DNA of 38,840 nt from Chara braunii. Taxonomy: Eukaryota > Streptophyta > Charophyceae > Charales > Characeae. Position numbers and translations under genes: made by a program. Under the pieces are notes generated by a model, which did no database searches, was not told where the DNA came from, and worked only from the letters and a program-made list of their open reading frames with translations. The stretch covers positions 1,348,872 through 1,387,711 of the forward strand of contig BFEA01000247.1 in the NCBI GenBank assembly GCA_003427395.1, read 5' to 3'. This document shows, piece after piece, positions 9,665-17,960 of the stretch. The stretch's first letter is position 1; each line of letters begins with the position of its first letter.

Positions 9665-9967
9665 ATGGCGATGGCGACGGGCGACGGCACAGCAGGACGG
9701 CGCTGCAGCAGGTCGGCACCAACTCTGATCGTGCTGGGGGGCGAGTGGCAGACCACCCCAGCCGATCGGAGGTTCGAACGGGGGGGAAGGTTGGCTCCAA
9801 GATCCGCGGGCTCTGTGGCCGTCGATAATGCTGGATCGACGGCCACAGAGCCAGCGGGACTTCAAAAAAAAAAAGCAGGCCTACCGGGCCGGACGCGACG
9901 GTTTCTTGGGCCGGTCGGAACTAGTAGGCCAAAACCAGCCAAAAAGGGCTCCGAAACCCCCCGACAG
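9665..9967 (+). CDS. Possible first exon, unrecognised protein
   Basis: An ATG at 9665 opens MAMATGDGTAGRR and stays open for exactly 101 codons to a consensus 5' splice site, CAG/GTAAGT, at 9967/9968. Telo-boxes lie upstream. The peptide is basic, Gly/Ala/Arg-rich and matches no family I know. A perfect 18-bp inverted repeat lies inside it, which is odd for coding DNA, and no partner exon was identified. It may be chance, because the local sequence is GC-rich and stop-poor. Confidence 0.2.
9809..9852. repeat. Perfect 18-bp inverted repeat (hairpin)
   Basis: The arm GGCTCTGTGGCCGTCGAT (9809-9826) is exactly complementary to 9835-9852 across an 8-base loop, AATGCTGG. The stem is GC-rich and would be very stable in RNA or single-stranded DNA. 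No terminator or known RNA family was recognised. Confidence 0.9.
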
Positions 9968-10263
9968 GTAAGTGCGCTGGGGGGGCCGGCCCCCAACCGG
10001 GTGCCCGCCCGGCCAGGCTGCCCGGGACCTCCCCCGGGCCCCTGCGGGTCACCTGGGCGGCCCGGATCCCCACTCAGGATTATAATATATTTGTGCAAGT
10101 GTGCCGCTCCGGCGGAAGACGGGTGTGTGGGCACTTGGCGCTTACCACACAAACGTGGCTTACTTTATCCATACCTTTTTTGTTTTATGGATGGTTAGTG
10201 ATGATTTGTGGATGGAATGAGAGAGAGAATTTGGGGTTCTATTCAACACACACACACACACAC
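9968..10263. other. GC-rich spacer ending in a CA microsatellite
   Basis: The first part is rich in CCCGGG-like blocks, with a GGGGGCCGGCCCCC palindrome near 9980. It turns AT-richer after 10080. A (CA)n run at 10246-10263 leads directly into the gap. No gene was seen. Confidence 0.7.
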
Positions 10264-10403
10264 NNNNNNNNNNNNNNNNNNNNNNNNNNNNNNNNNNNNN
10301 NNNNNNNNNNNNNNNNNNNNNNNNNNNNNNNNNNNNNNNNNNNNNNNNNNNNNNNNNNNNNNNNNNNNNNNNNNNNNNNNNNNNNNNNNNNNNNNNNNNN
10401 NNN
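10264..10403. other. Assembly gap of 140 N
   Basis: An unbroken run of N beginning inside a CA microsatellite, which probably stopped the assembly. It hides the 5' part of the following gene. Confidence 0.99.
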
Positions 10404-11759
10404 GATTACCTGACGGAGCCCCCGGTTGAAGATCATCTCTCTCCGGAGCACATACCGGAGCCAATTGGTCAAGACCACAACGAGTCTCCGCCACCTGTGC
10501 AACCTGCAGAATCGAACGAGGATCTCCCTTCCGGAAACGGATCCCCCACGCAACCTGCGGAATCAGACAATGTCATAGCACTACAGCCAGGGCGCTGTGC
10601 GTACTATGCCATTAATGTAGGTCTCCTTGCTTACAATTGTAGTCCTTATACTGTTGCTGATTTCGCAGACGTTGTTCGCTGGATAGAAGAAGAGCACCGT
10701 GCCGTCTGCCCAGAGGATGACAGCGCTGCGCCTGGGGTGAACATAGAAGTCCTGGCTATGGCATTTATGGGTAGGCGACTGCAATTCCAGCCTGCTCCAC
10801 AAAACCACGAGCCAGGCATGGATCTGAATATCCGGGCGTATATCTTATATCGTCCAGGTCACTTCCGTGCTCTTACCTTTGCAGGTAATTCATGGACCCT
10901 ATGGGACAATGGCGGTAGGGTGCACACAGTGGGAAATATTAACTCTTTCTATCACCAAATGCTGGAGGGTCACTCAGTCTGGCTCATCCATCAGGAACAG
11001 TATGTCGATGAGCACTTGCAAGCACTGCACCCCCCGGAGAGCAATCCGGCTGATTCTACCACAAACAGTGAAAGGACCTCTCCACAGGATGATGGCTGTG
11101 CCCTCCTGTTGTGTCGTCTCACAGGTGCAGTTCGGTTGGCATGTACACGACATAGCCTCTGCTCCGAACACTATGAAGGGATGGTTGCTGCTAGCCTCTC
11201 ACACGAAAACTGTGATGCCCAGTCCTGTGCTCATCACCCCCACCCCCTGATTACTTGCCCAGCATGCCGTTGTGGCCTTGATCTGCCATGCTTAAATAAG
11301 TGTGCACGTCAGCCTTCCATGCTAATGACATGTCAGCAACATGCCATGTGTCGTCAATGCTTCCAGGAAGCTGTCATAGAAAGTATGTGTCTTTACTGCG
11401 TGGGTTATCCCCGGTGCCATCACCCTTCACATCCTCTCCTAGCATGTCCCACATGCGGTATTGGTCATACACCTACGGCAACCGCTGATGGATCTCCCTC
11501 TTTCTTGCCAGGAGAACAACGAACACAGCAGTCCGAGGAGGAAAATAGACTTCTATATGAACCACCGGCAGAGCGATGTGCTCATAGTTTATCACCACCA
11601 GGGCGAGCTGTTGCGGATCATATCCTGCAGCAGCTGAATGCCCTTGCGTTGGACCGATCCTCCCTGTCGTCATCTGCCCATAGAGAAGGAATACATACTA
11701 GGAAGCCCAAGAAAGATGCTCCATGCCGGTTTGTGATGACCCGCCGGAGATTCAACTAG
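10404..11759 (+). CDS. Josephin-like cysteine protease fused to RING-like Cys/His modules (5' partial)
   Basis: The frame is open from the gap edge, so the true start is hidden; residues below count from the Val codon at 10497. An acidic, Pro-rich head (with QPAES twice) precedes a Josephin-like domain (about residues 28-168). It has QPGRCAYYAIN (candidate catalytic Cys34), SPYTVADFADVV, NIEVLAMAF, RPGHFRAL (His122), WTLWDNGG (Asp137 or Asn138) and a final GHSVWLI strand. Order and spacing follow ataxin-3-type deubiquitinases. Two Cys/His modules follow: C201, C206, C216, H219, C222, H225, C254, C257, and C265, C269, C279, H282, C285, C288, C317, C320. Both share C-x9-C-x2-H-x2-C-x2-(H/C)-x28-C-x2-C, a RING-like pattern. 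I infer a ubiquitin-pathway protein. No flanking transposase or RT belongs to it. Activity is untested, and the frame may be cut short by a frameshift near 11705. Confidence 0.72.
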   Translation, partial: DYLTEPPVEDHLSPEHIPEPIGQDHNESPPPVQPAESNEDLPSGNGSPTQPAESDNVIALQPGRCAYYAINVGLLAYNCSPYTVADFADVVRWIEEEHRAVCPEDDSAAPGVNIEVLAMAFMGRRLQFQPAPQNHEPGMDLNIRAYILYRPGHFRALTFAGNSWTLWDNGGRVHTVGNINSFYHQMLEGHSVWLIHQEQYVDEHLQALHPPESNPADSTTNSERTSPQDDGCALLLCRLTGAVRLACTRHSLCSEHYEGMVAASLSHENCDAQSCAHHPHPLITCPACRCGLDLPCLNKCARQPSMLMTCQQHAMCRQCFQEAVIESMCLYCVGYPRCHHPSHPLLACPTCGIGHTPTATADGSPSFLPGEQRTQQSEEENRLLYEPPAERCAHSLSPPGRAVADHILQQLNALALDRSSLSSSAHREGIHTRKPKKDAPCRFVMTRRRFN

Positions 11760-12095
11760 CATGTGGTTCACATGCCTTGTGCCGTGAGGATTATGAAGGT
11801 ATAATCCATGCGAGTTTTTGCTTCCATACGTACGATGACAGTCAGTACTGTACTCATGTACGGCACCCCTACATGTCATGTCCAATTTAAAGACGGGCTG
11901 GAACGGCAATGCCTCTATAACTGCGGTTGACGTGCCTCTGTGTTCCTAGCATGTACGAGCCACGTAGCCTGTGACATCTGTCTGCGCCATGCCATTCGAT
12001 GCAGCAACTGTGACTGTGAAAATTGGATGCGGTGCTTCCATAGCCCACACCCGAACCGGTCCTGTCTGGTCTGTAGGGGTGGCCACTCGCTATAG
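11702..12095 (+). pseudogene. Third and fourth RING-like modules, out of frame with the preceding gene
   Basis: After a frame change near 11702-11716 another frame gives C (11717), CDDPPEIQLACGSHALC and ...YMSCP. This repeats module 1 with the same C-x4-C-x9-C-x2-H-x2-C order and a 29-residue interval. It stops at a TAA. One base out of frame, a fourth module starts at the Cys codon 11910 (CLYNC, LACTSHVACDIC, SCLVC) and reaches TAG at 12093-12095, with one internal TGA. The first Cys codons of modules 3 and 4 are 193 bases apart, against 192 for modules 1 and 2, so a single-base indel explains the shift. This could be decay, an unannotated intron, or sequencing error; I favour decay. Confidence 0.65.
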
Positions 12096-12097
12096 TG

Positions 12098-12120
12098 TTT
12101 TTTTTTTTTTTTTTTTTTTT
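12098..12120. repeat. T23 homopolymer
   Basis: A pure T run of 23 bases begins 3 bases after the last stop of the RING-like fragment. No target-site duplication was found around it. Confidence 0.95.
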
Positions 12121-12378
12121 GCTAGAGTAGTCTGGCTTCAGCAGTGAATATTTAGAAATCTGTGAAACCCGTCATACACCTTTCCCCTGCTCTTTGCATG
12201 TCATACTCTATCCTGCCCTCCACATATTTCTTTCCTTCTTGTTGCCCCTACCTCCCCTGCCCCATACTCCTAGAGAACTCCGCTTTCTATCCCTTACCCT
12301 CCACCCTCCCCTCCACTCCCTTTGTACTACTAACAAATACATACGAATGAGCATCATTAAGAGAATAGACGATATGAA

Positions 12379-12480
12379 GATCAGAAATGAAATGAACGGA
12401 AGTATGAAGATGAAGGACGGACACAAAGACTGTATAAGCTGAAGATCTGAAGTGAAATGAACAGGAGTATGAAGCTCTGA
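12379..12480. repeat. Imperfect tandem duplication, unit about 64 bp
   Basis: AGATCAGAAATGAAATGAAC (from 12379) recurs as AGATCTGAAGTGAAATGAAC (from 12443), each followed by GGAGTATGAAG-like sequence. The flanking 12121-12378 holds only pyrimidine-rich DNA without recognisable genes. Confidence 0.75.
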
Positions 12481-12489
12481 AGAGATGCA

Positions 12490-12634
12490 CAGGAGCATAC
12501 CTTCCCTTTTACTCTGCCTCCTGAAATAACGTGCAAGTGGGCCGTGAAGGCACACAGGGATGTGGGCAGCTGCTGCTCAACCACAATCAACGTGGGCAGC
12601 CTGTGCATAAGAGGCACAGTAAAAGGGGAGCTGC
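12490..12634 (-). pseudogene. Exon-like segment, minus-strand copy of a dispersed pair
   Basis: On the minus strand a TGTACTTGCAG acceptor-like site precedes CTCCCCTTTTACTGTGCCTC. The peptide frame contains AHVDCG, a stop, then AHIPVCLHGPLARYFRRQ. The plus-strand copy at 14758-14900 has the same acceptor position and the related AGHVDCAPAALIPACLND...LARYERR. I do not recognise the family. The pairing suggests one ancestral exon or mobile unit duplicated in inverted orientation, this copy carrying a stop. Confidence 0.45.
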
Positions 12635-12804
12635 AAGTACAATGAAAGGGGTACCCCAAGGACAACCAAAAAATTGTCTAATTATAGAATTGCGTTAATA
12701 CGTTGGACATCTCAAATGCTCTCGTTGTCTGCAATAGGACAAAGACTGCTTTGATTCTGAATCTATTCACCTGGGTGGAATTGGGGCTGTTGTGGGGAAA
12801 ATCT

Positions 12805-12960
<156 letters not shown>

Positions 12961-13056
12961 CTGCTCATGACTTTAACCGGGACGGACACCAATGAAACAT
13001 AACGTCTTCTTTTCCTCCCCCTTTCTGACTGAAATGTGACATGCATTCATTTGCAG

Positions 13057-13166
13057 GTAAGCCAGTCTTCAATCCGTCTGGATATGGTGGCCCTCTCTGG
13101 ACTGAGTGCAGGGAGAAGAATCTTGAATGGTACCATGGGCATCCGGTTAGCCAGCTGCTGTACATG
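13057..13166 (+). CDS. Possible internal exon, unrecognised protein
   Basis: A TTTGCAG acceptor (ending 13056) is followed by 110 bases that read GKPVFNPSGYGGPLW, TECREKNLEWYHGHP and VSQLLYM without a stop, ending at ATG/GTATGC, an acceptable donor. Composition is protein-like (aromatic, Pro and Gly rich) and unlike the simple repeats beside it. The family is not recognised and no adjoining exon was identified. A second exon may have been displaced by the retroposed insertion that begins 147 bases downstream. Confidence 0.35.
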
Positions 13167-13297
13167 GTATGCACATCCCAGATGAGAAACTCAGTCTCTG
13201 TCTCAACATATTAATCAATATATCAGCTGGTTTCTGCTTTGTCTGTGTTTTTGTCTAAAAAGTTAAAAACTACAAAAATAACTTATGTGAGAAATCT

Positions 13298-13313
13298 AAC
13301 ATCGGAGGTGTCC
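13298..13313. repeat. Target-site duplication, left copy
   Basis: AACATCGGAGGTGTCC, identical to 14303-14318. It flanks the retroposed segment. Confidence 0.8.
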
Positions 13314-14230
13314 CAGACCGGAGAATCTGAGCCCAAAAGGGAATAAAAAAGGGAATAGAAAGCCCAACAAAACAAACAACGACAAACCCACTCCCAAAAA
13401 TCGGTTTTGCATGGTAGTAATACTAATCCACCCACCATTCCCTACTNCCCAACTTACACAGTCTCTATACCAACCTNAAAAGNCCCAGCTATCCCCTCTA
13501 CTACATCCCCCCCACCAACGAACCCTCCACACACCTTCCACCAATACCCCCCACCACCTCACCCTACACACACTACCCACACACTGACCAACTACAACGT
13601 AGGAGCCAAGCAAAGCCTACAGAGCATCAGTTATTAGATCGGCACCAGCAACTATACAGAATTTCAGCCCATGAGCCGAAATTAGAACTAAAATACAGGG
13701 TCTAAGTCTACGGCTATTACGGACTATGGTCTACAGGACTTAAATTCTAGCCGGCAGCCAAGCAACTGGGACGGTCAGGCCAGAGGTAGCTCAGCAGCCA
13801 GTCAACAAATGGAGCATAGCAGGATAGCATATCAAGGAGGTCAAAAAAGGAAAATAAGGACTAAAGACCATAGCTAGAGAGTCAATGGAAGACAGACTTA
13901 GCTCCTCCAGCAATACACACAGATTCGACAGCTTTACAGCTGTGAGGAAGAACTAGGGAAAGCTCAGATAGTCCGACAGACAGAGACCACATTACAGAGT
14001 TCACAACCTCGGAAGGCCTTACAAGCCCAAGATTACGTCGAATAGGCCAACTTAGGCAGGGGTGAATGATGGTACATCCTTCCCATGGGAAGTAACGGGC
14101 CTTCCTACCATAAAGGGGAGGAGCGTGTGTGAGTACCTTTTGTAATCATTTCTGACTTGCCGGTGGAATAGGAACCGGACTGATGCTCCCCAGAATGGAA
14201 AAGGAGCCAGAACCGTAAGGTTCTGTTTTT

Positions 14231-14292
<62 letters not shown>

Positions 14293-14302
14293 AAAAACAA
14301 AA
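13314..14302 (+). mobile_element. Retroposed insertion with poly-A tail and 16-bp target-site duplication
   Basis: AACATCGGAGGTGTCC occurs at 13298-13313 and again at 14303-14318, directly bounding this segment. The right end is a run of 57 A (14235-14291) continued by ACAAAAACAAAAA. Flanking direct repeats plus a 3' A tail are the hallmark of target-primed retroposition (LINE, SINE or processed transcript). The body shows no recognisable ORF and includes three single N (13447, 13477, 13483). It may be a 5'-truncated LINE end, a long SINE, or a processed pseudogene of a non-coding transcript. The leading A residues of the duplication are ambiguous with the tail, so at least 14 bp are certain. 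Confidence 0.8.
14208..14225 (+). other. 3'-terminal stem-loop of the retroposed insertion
   Basis: CAGAACC (14208-14214) pairs with GGTTCTG (14219-14225) around GTAA, a GNRA-type tetraloop. The hairpin lies 9 bases before the A tail. A small 3' hairpin in this place is what the RT of stringent-type LINEs and their partner SINEs recognises; that role is inferred. Confidence 0.6.
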
Positions 14303-14318
14303 AACATCGGAGGTGTCC
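14303..14318. repeat. Target-site duplication, right copy
   Basis: AACATCGGAGGTGTCC, identical to 13298-13313, immediately after the A tail. Confidence 0.8.
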
Positions 14319-14757
14319 GTCTGGTAGTACTGGGCCAACGGCCCATATCAAAGAAAATTGACAAGAGGGCGTGGTTGTGTCCTCCTTCCGTCCCGGTACT
14401 TCCCAGGGGAGGATGCCCTGACAAAGCGGCCGTCGGACAACACTCTCCCAAGCTGTCTCAGTCCCTTCCCCTCATGCTGCCTCGCTGCTGGGTTGCCGTT
14501 GCACCATCACCCACAGTAGGTGCAACTCCCTGCTGCGACTGCAACTGCATCATGGCCCACACACACTTCTGCCCGCATGTCTGTCTGTGTCTGTGTTTTT
14601 TATGTTCACCACAACAGCGCCTGCCGAAACCGATGCAGCTTTACCTCTGTTGCAGACAATGAAAAGCAACATGGAGCAGAATGGATCCATTATATCCCTT
14701 TCTTGACTCTCTCTGCTTTGGCTTTCTTTCGGGTGTCCCTTCTGTTTGTTCTTGCAG

Positions 14758-15034
14758 CTCCCTTTTTACTGTGCCTCTCGCGTACAAAGCTGGTCACGTT
14801 GATTGTGCACCAGCTGCCCTCATCCCTGCGTGCCTTAACGACACACTTGCACGTTATGAAAGGAGGCATGGTAAAAAATGGGGATGCTCATGTATGATAC
14901 ATGCTCAATCGAGCAATGTATATGGAGCCAAGGATCCACAAAGTGATGAAAAAGACTGGAATGGACAATGCAGCATCAGCAAAGCATCAACAAACAATGT
15001 ACATCCAGATACATACGAAAATAGCATAATGTAG
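14758..15034 (+). pseudogene. Exon-like segment, plus-strand copy of a dispersed pair
   Basis: A pyrimidine stretch ending TTGTTCTTGCAG (14746-14757) looks like a 3' splice site. The open frame then reads SLFTVPLAYKAGHVDC, APAALIPACLNDTLARY, ERRHGKKWGCSCMIHAQ and continues to a stop at 15032. Only the first 145 bases or so are shared with the minus-strand copy at 12490-12634. Family unknown. Peptide conservation between copies hints at past coding, but nucleotide similarity alone could produce it. Confidence 0.4.
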
Positions 15035-15134
15035 TGCAACGAAAGACTCAAAGATATGACCTGACCTGTCAGATACTGACGCAACACCCCATCATACACC
15101 ACACATGTGAGAGGGGGGAGGGACCGCATACATG

Positions 15135-16075
15135 GAAGAAAGGTCCCTCCTTGAGCAAGCACATGAGGAGATACCATGGATGAGGAGATGGGGAAGAGGC
15201 GAGACGAAGATGGAGGGGAGGGAGAAGACCAAGATTGCGATAGCGAAGTTCAAAATTATCTCCCTGCCGAATGTCCAATCAATGTCTGCCACAAAATGTC
15301 GAATCAGATCCTGGGCCTCATGGCCCAATGTAACCTCTACCTGTAACCTCTCTCTCTCTCAAACTTCTTTGAAAGAAGAAGAAGAAGAAGAAGAAGAAGA
15401 ATGTCGGCCTCCAATCTCACCTCCCGTCGGTAGTGGCTGGCGCTCCCCTCTCGTGCAGGTCGCTGACGTGAAGACCCAGCTACGGCGGCCAGGTTAGTCC
15501 TCCGTCGACTGCAGGTATGGCCTCCACCTCTCTCCCTCCTCTCTACCTCCTATCTCGCCTCTACCTCTACCTAGCTCAGCGCCGTGTCGCGCTGCTCCAG
15601 CAGCATGTCGCCCAAGAAGTGGACCTACTTGAACTGTGCGTCTGCCCTGGCCTGGCCCAGCTATATGTAGCGCTGGGCCTCGCTGGTGTGCCTCTGGTCC
15701 TTGGCCTGAAACGGCCTGCCTGGGTCCCTACCGGACGTCCAGGCCCTCCCTGCTGATGCAACAGGGAGTGTCCGCTACCGGACGAAAACAAACCTGACCC
15801 GAAAGGGCCTGGCCACGAATGGAGAAGGCCCAAAATGTGGCCTTGGTTTGAACAGACCGTGTGTCTGTTCGGACGCACTGCAAGTCCGAAACAACGCCTG
15901 GAACAGACAGAAATAAGATAGCAAATAAATAAATAAATAAATGCTGCCTCAAATTGAATCCTGCGGCCCTAAGGCCGGCCATGGGCCTCCAGGGCGCACG
16001 TCCGAAGGCCTTGCAGCCTGGGGGCCCCCAGCCACCGTTGGGCCCCCAAAATGGGGCCCGTGTGCAGGCTCAGCA
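15135..16075 (-). repeat. Putative 3' LTR of the non-autonomous element
   Basis: It shares with 19250-20047 the ordered blocks GAAGAAAGGTC, GAATGTCCAATCAATGTCTG, CAGATCCTGGGC, a (CT)n run, CTCCAGCAGCATG, GCTGGTGTGCCT, TGGAACAGACA, an (AAAT)n run and TGTGCAGG-CTCAGCA at the edge. A (GAA)9 expansion at 15375-15401 is private to this copy. Confidence 0.6.
15375..15401 (+). repeat. (GAA)n microsatellite
   Basis: Nine GAA units within the putative LTR, absent from the paired copy. Confidence 0.95.
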
Positions 16076-16114
16076 CGTACCCCTCCCCCCCCCCCCCCCC
16101 CCCCCCCCCCCCTT
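16076..16114 (-). other. Poly-G polypurine tract next to the putative 3' LTR
   Basis: On the minus strand: AA, then 28 consecutive G (16112-16085), AGGGG and TACG, then the LTR start TGCTGAGCC. The position fits a PPT. Such a G run can also form quadruplexes and is prone to length error. Confidence 0.55.
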
Positions 16115-17880
16115 CGTCATGTAGTCAAGCCAGGTCGAGGCCGAAGTTGACGATCCGCTGGTGGAACCTGGACGCGAGTACGGCGTGGAGCCGAAGGTGC
16201 CGGCTTGCCATGTTCTTTGCGTTCGTAACGTGCGAGGACATCGGGGGCTGTAGCCTGAAGTTACACACGGGTCAACCAACAGTCAGCCTTATGGTTACAA
16301 TAGGCAAAGTGTACTAAGTAGTCCGTCGGATGTCACTAACTTCCTGAAAACCGTCCATGGAGGGTGGTATATCTTGCGATCGTCGCGGGAAAATCGTCGC
16401 GTTCCACCGAAACGAAAAGAGTCAAATTTGAACAATGAAAGACCGGCTGGACGGGCAAGTGGGCGGTGTCGGAAGACTCGGAACCTCTGGTTCTGGAATA
16501 AAGTTCCGGCCCTTGAGACAAAGCATATGGCCCGAATTGTGCACGGCAGAGAAAACCAGGGAATAGGTCAGGAAAAGTTGAGAAGACTAGATGAGCAACA
16601 AAATTGGGACCATCGGGACCGCTGGGACCACAGGACCCAAGACGGGACCAGCGGAGTGCGGTGGCAAGTAGGAGCGAGGCTAAGGAGGGCCGCTGCAACA
16701 CAGGAACACAGACTGAAGAAAGATATGAACTAAGTAGGGAGCCGAACGTAACTAGGAAGATTCTGGGAAAAAACGGGAAAACAGTTTTTCCCAAAACAAA
16801 GAAAAGAGGCGCAAACATGAGCGGAATGACGGAGTTCCAAAGCGGAATCGTCTGGAATGACAATGCCTATGAAATATCAAACATGGGGGAGCAACAGAGG
16901 CATTTTGCCTAACAAATTATTTTTTTTGCCAGTGAGCGGGCGCCACAAGTGGAATTGTGGGCAGGACAAGCGGTAAGGGCGGATGTTGACGGTCGCGCGA
17001 CACTAAGCGTTGTAAAGGGAGAAACGAAATAACAAAGGCAGCCCTCCTTGAATAAGGAGGACGGCCAAGAAAAATAAAATAAGGACATCGGCACCATGGG
17101 CGAGCGGGTCTAACGACACCAAGGAAAATTGTGCCTTGGTGTGCCGGGACAAAAATCCTTGTCGTGGGCTTAGACGCTCACCCCAGTGTGGCATGAGAAA
17201 GGCCAAGAGGGGATGAGACCAGGCAACGGGGGGGGCTGGGGAGCAATCAGAATACTAGGTACTAGTCACACTAGTGTCTAGGCACGTCGAACCAGGGAAA
17301 ATAAGGGCCTTTGAAATTCTGGGATATTGGGAGCTGCGGTGGGAGCGAGAATTGACTAATTTCAAGGTCCCTAGGCCTTGAAACTGAGAAAGGATTCAAA
17401 GGGGTTGCAACGGATTGCAAGGGCCCTGGTTTTGGAAGGACCAGGTGCGGTGAACATGAAAAATTAGGTTCTAGTCTGATCCGGAATAAAACCGGCCAGC
17501 AAAGGCAAGGAGAAAATGGCATAGAGGGAGGATTGTAGAGGTAGGAGAGTGTGGGAGTGGAAGAAGGGCAAGCCGCCACATCATGGTCAACTTGCCTCTT
17601 CACAAAGGAGGTCCCTTGAACAGTGCTGCATCAAGTCTAGATGCAGTTGGGACAAAAACGATAAAAACGGACACGTGGAGGCCAAGGAAAACACATGTTT
17701 TTAAATACATCTTGTGACCAAATCCAGCCGACCGTGAATTGGGCACAAAGGTTGGGGAAAAGGGGGGTTCAGATGCAATGAACCATACCTGTGGCGCATA
17801 TGTGCGGTGTGCGTGACACGATGCGCTCATCGTCGCTGCGCAAAAAATAAAAGAAGAAAAAAAAAAAACAGTCGTGATGT

Positions 17881-17899
17881 GTGTATACAGTGTATACAC
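17881..17899. repeat. Short hairpin GTGTATAC/GTATACAC
   Basis: 8-bp perfect arms (17881-17888, 17892-17899) around a 3-base loop, AGT. Confidence 0.85.
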
Positions 17900-17928
17900 G
17901 CGCACGTGCGAGAGAGAGACTCCACTGT

Positions 17929-17960
17929 CGGGCGCAGCGCTACCAGGAGCGCTGCGCCCG
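17929..17960. repeat. 13-bp perfect inverted repeat, GC-rich
   Basis: CGGGCGCAGCGCT (17929-17941) pairs exactly with AGCGCTGCGCCCG (17948-17960) around a 6-base loop, ACCAGG. Confidence 0.9.

Noticed and set aside
8863-9846. Long Glu/Arg/Lys and Ser/Leu/Phe-rich frames on both strands
   Set aside because: They are produced by the GAA/GGA tract; all frames of such repeats are open.
10243-10553. Frames spanning the N gap
   Set aside because: They read through unknown bases and CA repeats. Only the frame continuing from 10404 into the Josephin-like domain is supported.
12098-12120. T23 run as the poly-A tail of a minus-strand retroposon
   Set aside because: No matching target-site duplication was found on its right side, so it is called only a homopolymer.
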